Of a stretch of DNA of 61,908 nt, positions 55,082 through 61,908 are shown piece by piece. The DNA is from Pyrinomonadaceae bacterium (GTDB lineage Bacteria; Acidobacteriota; Blastocatellia; Pyrinomonadales; Pyrinomonadaceae), in assembly GCA_025922875.1 (NCBI GenBank), contig JAICGZ010000003.1:1-61908 (forward strand), in the 5' to 3' direction. The position numbers and the translations under genes were made by a program. Every line of letters begins with the position of its first letter. The stretch's first letter is position 1. The notes beneath the pieces were generated by a model. The model saw only the letters and a list, made by a program, of their open reading frames with translations, made no database searches and had not been told where the DNA came from.

Positions 55082-57016
55082 ATGAAAAGATTTATTTTCC
55101 CCCTGGCCGTAAGCCTCTGCCTCGTCGCAGCAGTTTCCGAACACACAATCGTGGCCGCGAAAGACACATGGGTCAGCGTGCGCACCAAAAACTTTTTCAT
55201 GGTGGGAAACGCCAGCGAAAAAGATATCAGGAAAGTCGCACTCAAACTCGAACAGTTTCGCGAAGTGTTTACACGGCTCTTTCCCAGGATGAAGTTCAAT
55301 ACGCCCGTGCCCACGACGGTGGTTGTGTTCAAGAACGACAGCTCCTATCGTCCATTCAAGCCAAGAGCAAACACCGCGGGTTATTTTCAGGCCGGGCCGG
55401 ACGTTAACTACATCGCGCTAACAACCGAAGTAAGAGGCGAGCAGGATCCATTTTCCGTGATCTTTCACGAATACACACACCTGCTCGTAGAAAACACGTT
55501 CGAGAATGCTCCCATCTGGTTCAACGAGGGACTCGCCGAGTACTACAGCACGTTCAGCATCACCGACGATCAGAAGGTCGTGCTCGGCCGTCCGCTCGGC
55601 ACTCACGTTTACCTGCTCCGGCAAAACAAAATGTTGCCGCTGCAAACGTTGTTTGAGGTCGATTACAAATCGCCACACTATAACGAGACAAACAAGACGA
55701 GCATCTTCTACGCGCAATCGTGGGCGTTGATGCACTACCTGCTGGTCGGCAAAACGGGCAGGGTTGAGCAGTTAGGAAAGTTTATGGATCTGCTCAAACT
55801 CAAGGTGCCGATGGAACGTGCGTTTCAGCAGGCGTTTGAGGTGCCGTTTGCCACGATGGAAAACGACCTGCGCAATTATGTGAAGCAGGATCGTTACAAC
55901 ATCGTCAGCGGCCGCTTCGAAAGGAAGCTGGAACTCGACACCACCACCGAGGCAAAGACGTTAACAGAGGCCGAAGCGCAGGCTTACCTCGGCGACTTGC
56001 TGCTTCACAGCAATCGCAAAGAGTCGTACACCTATCTGGAAAAGGCGTTGCAACTCGATCCAAATCTCGGGATGGCCCATGCGTCGTTAGGCATGGCGTA
56101 TTTTCGCGAAGGCAAGGTCAGGGAGGCGCACGCGAGTCTCGAGCGTGCTGTGGCAGGGAACTCGCAGAACTACCTCGCCCACTACTACTATGCGTTCACG
56201 CTTAGTCATACTGGTCCCCATGACAGTCCGCCAGTGACTGGCTATTCGCCGGAAGTCGCGACAAAGATTCGCGAGCACTTGCAGAAAGCGATTACGCTGC
56301 GGCCTGACTTTCCGGAGTCTTACAATCTGCTGGCGTACGTCAGTCTCGTGACGGGCGAGGGCATTGACGATTCGATCCTCTCGTTGAAACAAGTGTTGAG
56401 CGCCTCACCAGGCAAGCATCAATTCACTTACATGCTGGGCCAACTCTACACGCGCAAGGGCGATTACAAAGCCGCGCGGGAACTGCTCGAACAAGTCATA
56501 AAATCAAATGCCGAGGAACACGTTCGCAAGCATTCAGAATCACTCCTGACGATCATCAAGAACGTTGAGGAGCAGAGGGAAAAATACGAGGAGGCGAAAA
56601 AGGCCGGCATGCGTGTAAGCAGCCAAAAGCCGGAAATCACATTCGGCACGACTGCAGATAAAGAGCCTCCCACCGATCCATCGTCGTATTTGCGTGAGGT
56701 TCTGCGACCACCAGCCGAGGGTGAAACGCAGTTGCAAGGGACGCTGGTGGAGGTTGCGTGTGACGCGAAGGGACTTGTGTTTGTGGTCCAAACCGACGCG
56801 GGCGTGTTGAGACTCAGGACCAGCAGCTTCGATGACATTGAACTGACCACTTATGATCCATCAGTCAAAGGCGAGATCACGTGCGGCGCACGTAAGCCGG
56901 AGAACACGGTGGTTGTTTGTTATGTTCCGAACGCGGATAAGAAAGTAAAAGCGGATGGTGTTTTGAAGTCGATTGAGTTTGTTCCAACGACTTTCAAACT
57001 CAAACCCACGCCCTGA
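55082..57016 (+). CDS. Peptidase MA-like (DUF1570/HExxH) protein with TPR repeats
   Basis: A 644-residue exported protein. The signal peptide ends VAAVSEHTIVAA. Residues 30-260 are a gluzincin-like domain with the zinc motif VIFHEYTHLLVE near residue 127 and the third-ligand motif WFNEGLAEYYS near 145. TPR repeats follow (about 300-500: AYLGDLLLHSNRKESYTYLE, LGMAHASLGMAYFREGKV), then a charged coil and a small beta domain at the C-terminus. It is eight bases after the TonB-C gene, so they are likely co-expressed. The substrate is unknown. Confidence 0.85.
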   Translation: MKRFIFPLAVSLCLVAAVSEHTIVAAKDTWVSVRTKNFFMVGNASEKDIRKVALKLEQFREVFTRLFPRMKFNTPVPTTVVVFKNDSSYRPFKPRANTAGYFQAGPDVNYIALTTEVRGEQDPFSVIFHEYTHLLVENTFENAPIWFNEGLAEYYSTFSITDDQKVVLGRPLGTHVYLLRQNKMLPLQTLFEVDYKSPHYNETNKTSIFYAQSWALMHYLLVGKTGRVEQLGKFMDLLKLKVPMERAFQQAFEVPFATMENDLRNYVKQDRYNIVSGRFERKLELDTTTEAKTLTEAEAQAYLGDLLLHSNRKESYTYLEKALQLDPNLGMAHASLGMAYFREGKVREAHASLERAVAGNSQNYLAHYYYAFTLSHTGPHDSPPVTGYSPEVATKIREHLQKAITLRPDFPESYNLLAYVSLVTGEGIDDSILSLKQVLSASPGKHQFTYMLGQLYTRKGDYKAARELLEQVIKSNAEEHVRKHSESLLTIIKNVEEQREKYEEAKKAGMRVSSQKPEITFGTTADKEPPTDPSSYLREVLRPPAEGETQLQGTLVEVACDAKGLVFVVQTDAGVLRLRTSSFDDIELTTYDPSVKGEITCGARKPENTVVVCYVPNADKKVKADGVLKSIEFVPTTFKLKPTP

Positions 57017-57029
57017 GACCTCGACAAAA

Positions 57030-57126
57030 GTTTCCCGCAAAGGCGCAAAGGGGGCAAAGACGCAAAGAAGAACTCCTTATCCTTCCTTTGCGTCTTTGCC
57101 CCCTTTTCGCCTTTGCGGGAAAAAAC
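57030..57126. repeat. Family B inverted repeat (GGCGCAAA words), copy 4, longest
   Basis: Arms of about 40 bases: GTTTCCCGCAAAGGCGCAAA, GGGGGCAAAGACGCAAAG on the left (57030-57070) and its complement at 57081-57126 with few differences. It starts 14 bases after the stop codon of the peptidase gene. The arm has five tandem words. Confidence 0.92.
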
Positions 57127-57203
57127 TCTTGTAAATCCGCTCCTCAAGTACCTTTCGTATATTCCTCGAGTTCTACAAAATCAGTTCCGACAAGGAAGGG
57201 ACA

Positions 57204-57250
57204 TTTGCAGGATACATCTTGTAACCTGCAAATCCTGTAATCCTGTCTAA
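57204..57250. repeat. Family E element abutting the tricorn-like stop
   Basis: The perfect hairpin TTTGCAGG/CCTGCAAA (57204-57232) is followed by AATCCTGTAATCCTGTCTAA, which reads TTAGACAGGATTACAGGATT on the minus strand just after the stop codon of the protease gene at 57251. Confidence 0.75.
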
Positions 57251-60200
57251 CTATCGTTGGCCTTCCGTTGTGGTATTCCGGCGCGACCCATTCAACTCCT
57301 TCATCAACTCTTCAACCGCCGCTTCGAGTTGGCGATCGCGTCCCGCGAGCGTGTCTTCGGGTTTGTTGTCGACGAGCATGTCAGGCTGCACGCCGTAGTT
57401 TTCCATGTTCGTCCGTTTCGAATCGGCGAGAAACACGCCCGTACCCGGCGTGCGCACAGTTGATCCATCGATCAAGCTGTAGCTGCCGGTACCGATGACC
57501 GCACCCATGGTCGGCGTACCAACCACTTTCCCGAGACCCAGCGCACGAAATCCAGCGGGAAACATTTCAGCGTTTGAAGCCGAGCGCCAGTTTTGCAGAA
57601 CGATCTTCGGTCCGAAGAATCCCGCAAAGGGCCGGCTGGTAGCTTCAGTGCCGCGCGGCTGCCACACCTGATACTGGCGTTGGACCAGTATCGCCAGCAA
57701 CTCCTGCTCGATGTTGCCGCCGCCGTTCCAGCGCTGATCGATTACCATCGCCTCCTTGTTGCGATACTCGCGGAGCTCTTTTTCAAACTTTCGCAGAGAC
57801 GGTTGATTCATCGCCTGGATGTGCAGGTAACCGATGCGACCTCCGGAAAGTTCATCCACTTTCTTCCTGCGTTCCTTCACCCAACGCTCGTAACGCAACT
57901 GGCTGTAAGCGCCGGTCGAGATTGCTTCGATGCGCGTGGTCCAGGCGCCTTCTTCGGCAGGTTTCGAGTTGAAGGTCACGTTTACTTTACGATTGAGACG
58001 CTCATTCAGAAGCTGCCAGTAATTGTCGCCGGCTTTAACCTGCTTGCCGTTAATCGCGATCAGGTAGTCGCCGGTTTTGACGCGCACCCAATCTTTATCG
58101 GCCGGGCCGTCTTCGTAGATGTGGATGACGCGGTAACGACCGGCGGCCTTATCGGGCTCGAGCTCAATCCCGAGATGTGAAGTCGAAACACCACCACCGC
58201 CTTGTCCACGTGGCGGAGGCGCCGCGCCCGTGTGTGAAGCATTCAACTCACCAATCATTTCATTGAGGAGGTTGAGCAACTCCTGGCGGTCGCCGACGAA
58301 TTCCACCAGCGGACGATACTTCGCGCGCATCGCGTCCCAATCCATGCCGTGCATCTTCGGATCGTAGAAGCGATACTTCATCGTCCGCCATCCATCGTCG
58401 AACATCTCCGCCCACTCCGTGGGACGATTGATACGAACGCGAACATTGAAATTGATTCGACGCCGACCCGCCTCGCGACCTGCACCTGCGGCGGCTGCTG
58501 CCGGGGGCCCTCCCGCGGCGGCGGCTGCTCCTGGTCCCGATGGCGGTAACGCGACTGAATAGATTGAATTGCGTTCGCGGAAGAAGAGCGTGCGGCCATC
58601 GCGTGAAATTTGCAGATCTGAAACTCCGCCACCGAAACCGCCGCCGCCGCCAGGACCACCGCCGGCGCCTTCGGTCGGTGGCTGTCCCGCGGTAATTCTC
58701 GACAGGCGCCGCCCGTCGTCCTGAATTGAATAGACCACCGGCACGCTAGCGATGCCCGCGGGTTCTGTAGTGACAAAAACGATCGTGCGGCTATCCGGAG
58801 CGATGGTGTAGTTGAGAATTGGAAACGGCATGCGCGTGATTTGACGGGTACGGCGTTTCATTCCATCCCAATCCATCTTGATCTCGCGTGGCGGACGGTT
58901 CGCGGGTGGTCCACGACGCGCGGGCGGCCCGGCTTGCCCGGCGCCTTCGCCACCTTCGCCTGCGGGCTGCGGCGCCTCTGCTTCACGTTCTTCGGCGTCG
59001 TCAGGATCGCGTTCCTGCCGTTCCAACCAAACCGAATAGATCTGGGTCGAGTTGGGTGTCGGTCCCCCGGACGCTTCAACGCGCTGGAAGAAGAGCTTGC
59101 GGCCGTCTGGTCCAAAGCGCGGATTCCCTTCGTTGCTTGAATCAACCGTGATCTTGTGTGGCTCTTTCTCCTGACCTGACGCGGCAATCACGTAGATGTC
59201 ACCCGTTCGCGACGCATCGTTTTTCGAGTAGGCAATCCACTTTCCATCGGGCGACCAAACCGGCGTGCCGAAGTTGCCGTAGCGAGAATTGTCGAGCACT
59301 GTGACCTGCTTCGTGGCGACGGTTAGCTTGCGCAAGTTGTTATCGGAGGCTGCGAACGCAATCTCTTTGGAATCGGGAGACCAGTTGTAACCGAGTTTCA
59401 GCGCGTCGATGTCGGTGACCTGCTGCGCTGGAGCTGAACCATCAACCGGCACTACGTACAGCTCTTCACGTCCGCTTTGATCTGAAACGTACGAGAGCCA
59501 CTTGCCATCGGGCGAATAAGCCACGTTGCGGTCGCGGGCCGGACCATCGGTCAGTTGCTTGAGGTCGCCTTCTTCAACCGGGGCCGTGAAGATCTCGCCG
59601 TGAATCGAAATCGCGATGCGGCGTGAAGACGGCGCGAGATCGTAATCGTCGGCTTCGGAATTGAACGACTGCATCTCAGTCATGTTTTCCTGAGTTTCGG
59701 CGTCGATATTCAATGTGATCGGCGTCGCCCGTTTGGAATTGACGTCGAGCTTCCAGATGCCGAAGTCGTGTTCAAACATGATCACGCGACCGTCAGAACT
59801 GATCGCCGGCCAGCGCACGTCGCCTGCTTTGAACGTCGTAACGCGATCGGCCTTGCCGCCGGTTTCGGAAACACGCCAGATGTTCGTCAGACCATTTCCT
59901 TCGCGGTCACTCACGAAGTAGATGAAACCATCACGCCCCCACATCGGCCATGAGTCGAGCCCGTCAAAGTCTGTGATTTGAGTAAACTTCTTTGCAGCGA
60001 CGTCCATCACCATGATGTCGCTCTGATACGAGCCGCGGTAAAACTTGCGCCAGTAGACCTGCGACTTCGGGTTGTAAGCGAGTCGCTGACCATCCGGTGA
60101 GTAAGACGCCTGGACACCCATGTCAGTGCCGGCTTTCCACGGCATGCCGCCTTCGGTACCGACGAGATAAAGCTGCGGCATGAAGTCTTCGCCGCGATTG

Positions 60201-60577
60201 CTGCTGAACAGAACTGAGCGCGAATCGGACGACCATCCAAGCACTGTGTCGTCAGCGGAATGTGTCGTTAGCTGTTTGGCGTTGCCGCCACCGGCAGGTA
60301 TCAGGTAGACATCGAGGTTGCCGTTACGCTCGCTCGAGAAAGCGATCCACTTCCCATCGGGCGAGAATCGTCCATAAACATCTCGCGCACGGTTAACAGT
60401 CAGGCGCTGGATGTTCTGGCCATTCTCATCAGCGGTCCAGATGTCGCCCAGGTAGCTGAAGACGATGCGACCGTTGTGATAATGGGGATAACGCACCAGC
60501 CGCGCTTCGCGGCCAAATGCCGAAATCGTGGTAAGAAGAAACAATGCTGCGGCGAAGAGAGTGGTAGTTTTTTTCAT
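57251..60577 (-). CDS. Tricorn-like protease (PD40 propellers, PDZ, peptidase S41)
   Basis: A 1,108-residue exported protease. It has a signal peptide (ALFLLTTISAFG). Residues 25-330 and 335-620 form two WD40-like PD40 propellers with repeated FSPDGKWIAF phrases. A low-complexity Pro/Gly/Ala linker (about 515-560 and 625-700) follows, then a helical region, a PDZ domain (HLGIELEPD, VKTGDYLIAINGKQV, about 800-880) and the S41 catalytic domain: IGYLHIQAMN, VIDQRWNGGGNIEQEL, LQNWRSASNAEMFPAGF with the likely Ser, and a His in NASHTGAAPP. Such proteins degrade peptides; acidobacteria have many. It is monocistronic and divergent from a GNAT gene. Confidence 0.92.
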   Translation of the reverse strand: MKKTTTLFAAALFLLTTISAFGREARLVRYPHYHNGRIVFSYLGDIWTADENGQNIQRLTVNRARDVYGRFSPDGKWIAFSSERNGNLDVYLIPAGGGNAKQLTTHSADDTVLGWSSDSRSVLFSSNRGEDFMPQLYLVGTEGGMPWKAGTDMGVQASYSPDGQRLAYNPKSQVYWRKFYRGSYQSDIMVMDVAAKKFTQITDFDGLDSWPMWGRDGFIYFVSDREGNGLTNIWRVSETGGKADRVTTFKAGDVRWPAISSDGRVIMFEHDFGIWKLDVNSKRATPITLNIDAETQENMTEMQSFNSEADDYDLAPSSRRIAISIHGEIFTAPVEEGDLKQLTDGPARDRNVAYSPDGKWLSYVSDQSGREELYVVPVDGSAPAQQVTDIDALKLGYNWSPDSKEIAFAASDNNLRKLTVATKQVTVLDNSRYGNFGTPVWSPDGKWIAYSKNDASRTGDIYVIAASGQEKEPHKITVDSSNEGNPRFGPDGRKLFFQRVEASGGPTPNSTQIYSVWLERQERDPDDAEEREAEAPQPAGEGGEGAGQAGPPARRGPPANRPPREIKMDWDGMKRRTRQITRMPFPILNYTIAPDSRTIVFVTTEPAGIASVPVVYSIQDDGRRLSRITAGQPPTEGAGGGPGGGGGFGGGVSDLQISRDGRTLFFRERNSIYSVALPPSGPGAAAAAGGPPAAAAAGAGREAGRRRINFNVRVRINRPTEWAEMFDDGWRTMKYRFYDPKMHGMDWDAMRAKYRPLVEFVGDRQELLNLLNEMIGELNASHTGAAPPPRGQGGGGVSTSHLGIELEPDKAAGRYRVIHIYEDGPADKDWVRVKTGDYLIAINGKQVKAGDNYWQLLNERLNRKVNVTFNSKPAEEGAWTTRIEAISTGAYSQLRYERWVKERRKKVDELSGGRIGYLHIQAMNQPSLRKFEKELREYRNKEAMVIDQRWNGGGNIEQELLAILVQRQYQVWQPRGTEATSRPFAGFFGPKIVLQNWRSASNAEMFPAGFRALGLGKVVGTPTMGAVIGTGSYSLIDGSTVRTPGTGVFLADSKRTNMENYGVQPDMLVDNKPEDTLAGRDRQLEAAVEELMKELNGSRRNTTTEGQR

Positions 60578-60648
60578 GGCTCCTGACCTGCCGTCTATTG
60601 GAATGGAAATTACTTGGTGATGCGGAGGCGGGATTATATCATTGCGCC

Positions 60649-61122
60649 GTGAGTATTACTTGTCGAAAAATGGGCGCGGCCGACGTGCGCGATGCTTTCC
60701 ACATGCTGACCGATTTTCTCAGCGCCGACGAGCATTACCTTGCCAGTAGCGAGGCGTATGGCGACCTGGGCTTAAAAGGCCTCAATAACGCACTCGATCT
60801 CTTCCTCGAACGTCCCGAACTCGGATTCGTGTGGATCGCTTACGACGAGAAAGGTGTCGCGGGAATCTGCGTGGTCTGCTATGCGATTTCGACGTCGATG
60901 GGTTCAGTAGTGGCTAAGCTCGACGACGTCTCGGTGAAACCGGATCGACGTGGAAAAGGCATCGGATCTGAACTGCTGCGGCAATTGAAGGAGCAGTTAC
61001 GCAAGGAAGCGGTCACACGGATCGACGTGGCGGTGCACCTGCAAAACCCGGAAGCCCGACACTTTTACGAAAAGTCCGGCTTCGTTGCTTTGAATGAGGA
61101 ACGGCTCTCGTGTCTCATATAG
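60649..61122 (+). CDS. GNAT family N-acetyltransferase
   Basis: A 157-residue acetyltransferase using acetyl-CoA. The core motif A is KLDDVSVKPDRRGKGIGSEL, with the R/Q-x-x-G-x-G/A loop as RRGKGIG. AVHLQNPEARHFYEKSGFVAL is the usual C-terminal motif. The acceptor cannot be predicted. The start is GTG 60649 (SITCRKMGAADVRDAF); earlier residues overlap the promoter side of the divergent protease gene. Confidence 0.87.
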   Translation: MSITCRKMGAADVRDAFHMLTDFLSADEHYLASSEAYGDLGLKGLNNALDLFLERPELGFVWIAYDEKGVAGICVVCYAISTSMGSVVAKLDDVSVKPDRRGKGIGSELLRQLKEQLRKEAVTRIDVAVHLQNPEARHFYEKSGFVALNEERLSCLI

Positions 61123-61145
61123 GTCTTAGGACCTATAGGACCTAT
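61120..61145. repeat. Family F repeat filling a stop-to-stop gap
   Basis: TAGGTCTTAGGACCTATAGG then ACCTAT. The first TAG is the stop codon of the GNAT gene and the next base after the element begins the stop codon of the convergent M20 peptidase gene. Confidence 0.8.
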
Positions 61146-61908
61146 TCACCTCCCGAGATTCGCGATCTCCTCGAAATACTTCGCAAACGCCACCATCCCA
61201 CCTGACGCCTGCTGCCAGTCGAAATTCTCGTTCGGCGCGTGATAACCGTGCTCCGGAAGAGACAGACCAAGAAAGAGCACCGGACACCTCAGCACTCTCT
61301 CAATACTCGTCATTGCCCCGATCGTGCCGCCGTCTCGAACGAAGACCGCCTCGCGTCCAAAAGCAAACTTAATCGCACGCTTCAAAGCCTGCGGTAGTTC
61401 GCCTTCGAGCACCGTGCGAAACGCTGGCGCCTGCGATTCGAAGTGAATATTCACGTCCGGATTTCTTTCCTTCACGGCGGCCGTGATCAGTTTCTTGATC
61501 TTCTGCGGGTCCTGCACCGGCACCAGCCGGCATGACGCCTTCAGTTCCGCGCGTGGTGGAACTATCGATTTCAAGCCCGGTCCCTGGTAACCGCCGACGA
61601 TGCCGTGAACTTCGAGTGTCGGCATACCCCAGATGCGCTTCATCACTTCGAGCGGATCTTCCGAGCGCATCTTCTTCAGATGATGCGCCTTCTTGAACGC
61701 CCTGGTGTTGAAGCCGCTATTTGCCCAGTCTTGCAGCTCTTTTTTCGAAGGCGGAATCACGTCGTCATAGAAACCTTTGATTTTGATCTTGCCGGTGCGA
61801 ACGTCGTAAATATCGCAAAGCACTTGCATCAACTCGGCAATCGGATTTCGCGAGGCGCCTCCGGTCTCACCGGAATGTGTGTCGACAGTTCCCGTTTCGA
61901 GCGTCAGA
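61146..61908 (-). CDS. M20 family dipeptidase/metallopeptidase (5' part cut by window edge)
   Basis: About 253 C-terminal residues of an M20 (CNDP-like) metallopeptidase; the gene continues past the right edge. The first visible part, LETGTVDTHSGETGGASRNP, matches the region after the metal-binding core. The dimerisation domain follows (MPTLEVHGIVGGYQGPGLKS, IVPPRAELKASCRLVP). The closing catalytic segment is RDGGTIGAMTSIERVL, LGLSLPEHGYHAPNENFDW, with a metal His in GYHAPNE. It probably cleaves dipeptides or peptides in the cytoplasm or, if exported, the periplasm; the N-terminus would tell. Confidence 0.9.
   Translation of the reverse strand, partial: LTLETGTVDTHSGETGGASRNPIAELMQVLCDIYDVRTGKIKIKGFYDDVIPPSKKELQDWANSGFNTRAFKKAHHLKKMRSEDPLEVMKRIWGMPTLEVHGIVGGYQGPGLKSIVPPRAELKASCRLVPVQDPQKIKKLITAAVKERNPDVNIHFESQAPAFRTVLEGELPQALKRAIKFAFGREAVFVRDGGTIGAMTSIERVLRCPVLFLGLSLPEHGYHAPNENFDWQQASGGMVAFAKYFEEIANLGR

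Overview
The window is about 62 kb of bacterial chromosome with moderately high GC and tightly packed genes, mostly in long same-strand runs. The gene content points to a diderm, heptose-LPS-making, respiring soil-type bacterium. The best guess is Acidobacteriota, class Blastocatellia. The reasons are an Oar-type TonB receptor of about 1,070 residues, a Ser/Thr kinase fused to TolB-like and TPR modules, a DUF4388 protein, a large tricorn-type S41 peptidase, HspR behind dnaK-dnaJ, and KorAB. This placement is inference; no rRNA or tRNA gene was seen.

Layout. 1-13.4 kb: a cut class V aminotransferase, an asparaginase-family protein, a 3D-domain wall protein behind a strongly folded leader, a glutamine amidotransferase, a PQQ-propeller lipoprotein, a DapF whose two catalytic cysteines are both serine, PBP4/DacB, and a run of Trm112-like, GT9, heptose kinase and Ser/Thr kinase genes. 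13.6-14.0 kb: a GxxExxY (PD-(D/E)XK-like) gene bracketed by inverted ACACGGAT repeats. 14-21 kb: TonB receptor and the dnaK-dnaJ-hspR operon with a recognisable promoter and HAIR-like operator. 21-32 kb: PgsA, a phosphoesterase, a cation/proton antiporter, KorA/KorB split by a Uma2 gene, and an Fe-S assembly cluster (NifU-like, IscS, Mrp, IscA, 2Fe-2S ferredoxin) with a broken GNAT gene. 32-45 kb: superoxide dismutase, cytochrome c peroxidase, Fe-S uracil-DNA glycosylase, YgfZ, YjbQ, BioY, a divergent membrane pyrophosphatase, CstA, an APC permease and a universal stress protein. 45.8-52.3 kb: a sulfur-oxidation island. 52-62 kb: a DUF445 protein, 7Fe ferredoxin, TonB-domain protein, DUF1570/TPR peptidase, tricorn-like protease, GNAT and a cut M20 peptidase.

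The two most interesting signals are these. First, a rhodanese lipoprotein (45841-46299) has an in-frame TGA two codons after its catalytic Cys, exactly where relatives carry a second Cys. The rhodanese fold continues intact past the TGA and a bacterial-SECIS-like hairpin sits at the right distance, so this looks like a selenoprotein. It is divergent from a Soe-like molybdoenzyme complex (fused FeS/NrfD subunit plus catalytic subunit) and a persulfide dioxygenase-rhodanese. Together these could take sulfane sulfur to sulfite and then sulfate. Second, the window holds roughly 20 intergenic inverted repeats of at least eight sequence families. All are built the same way (tandem 8-10 nt words in opposed arms) and they fill the gap from stop codon to next gene almost exactly. 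One family also brackets a nuclease-fold gene, which suggests a mobile or domesticated repeat system.
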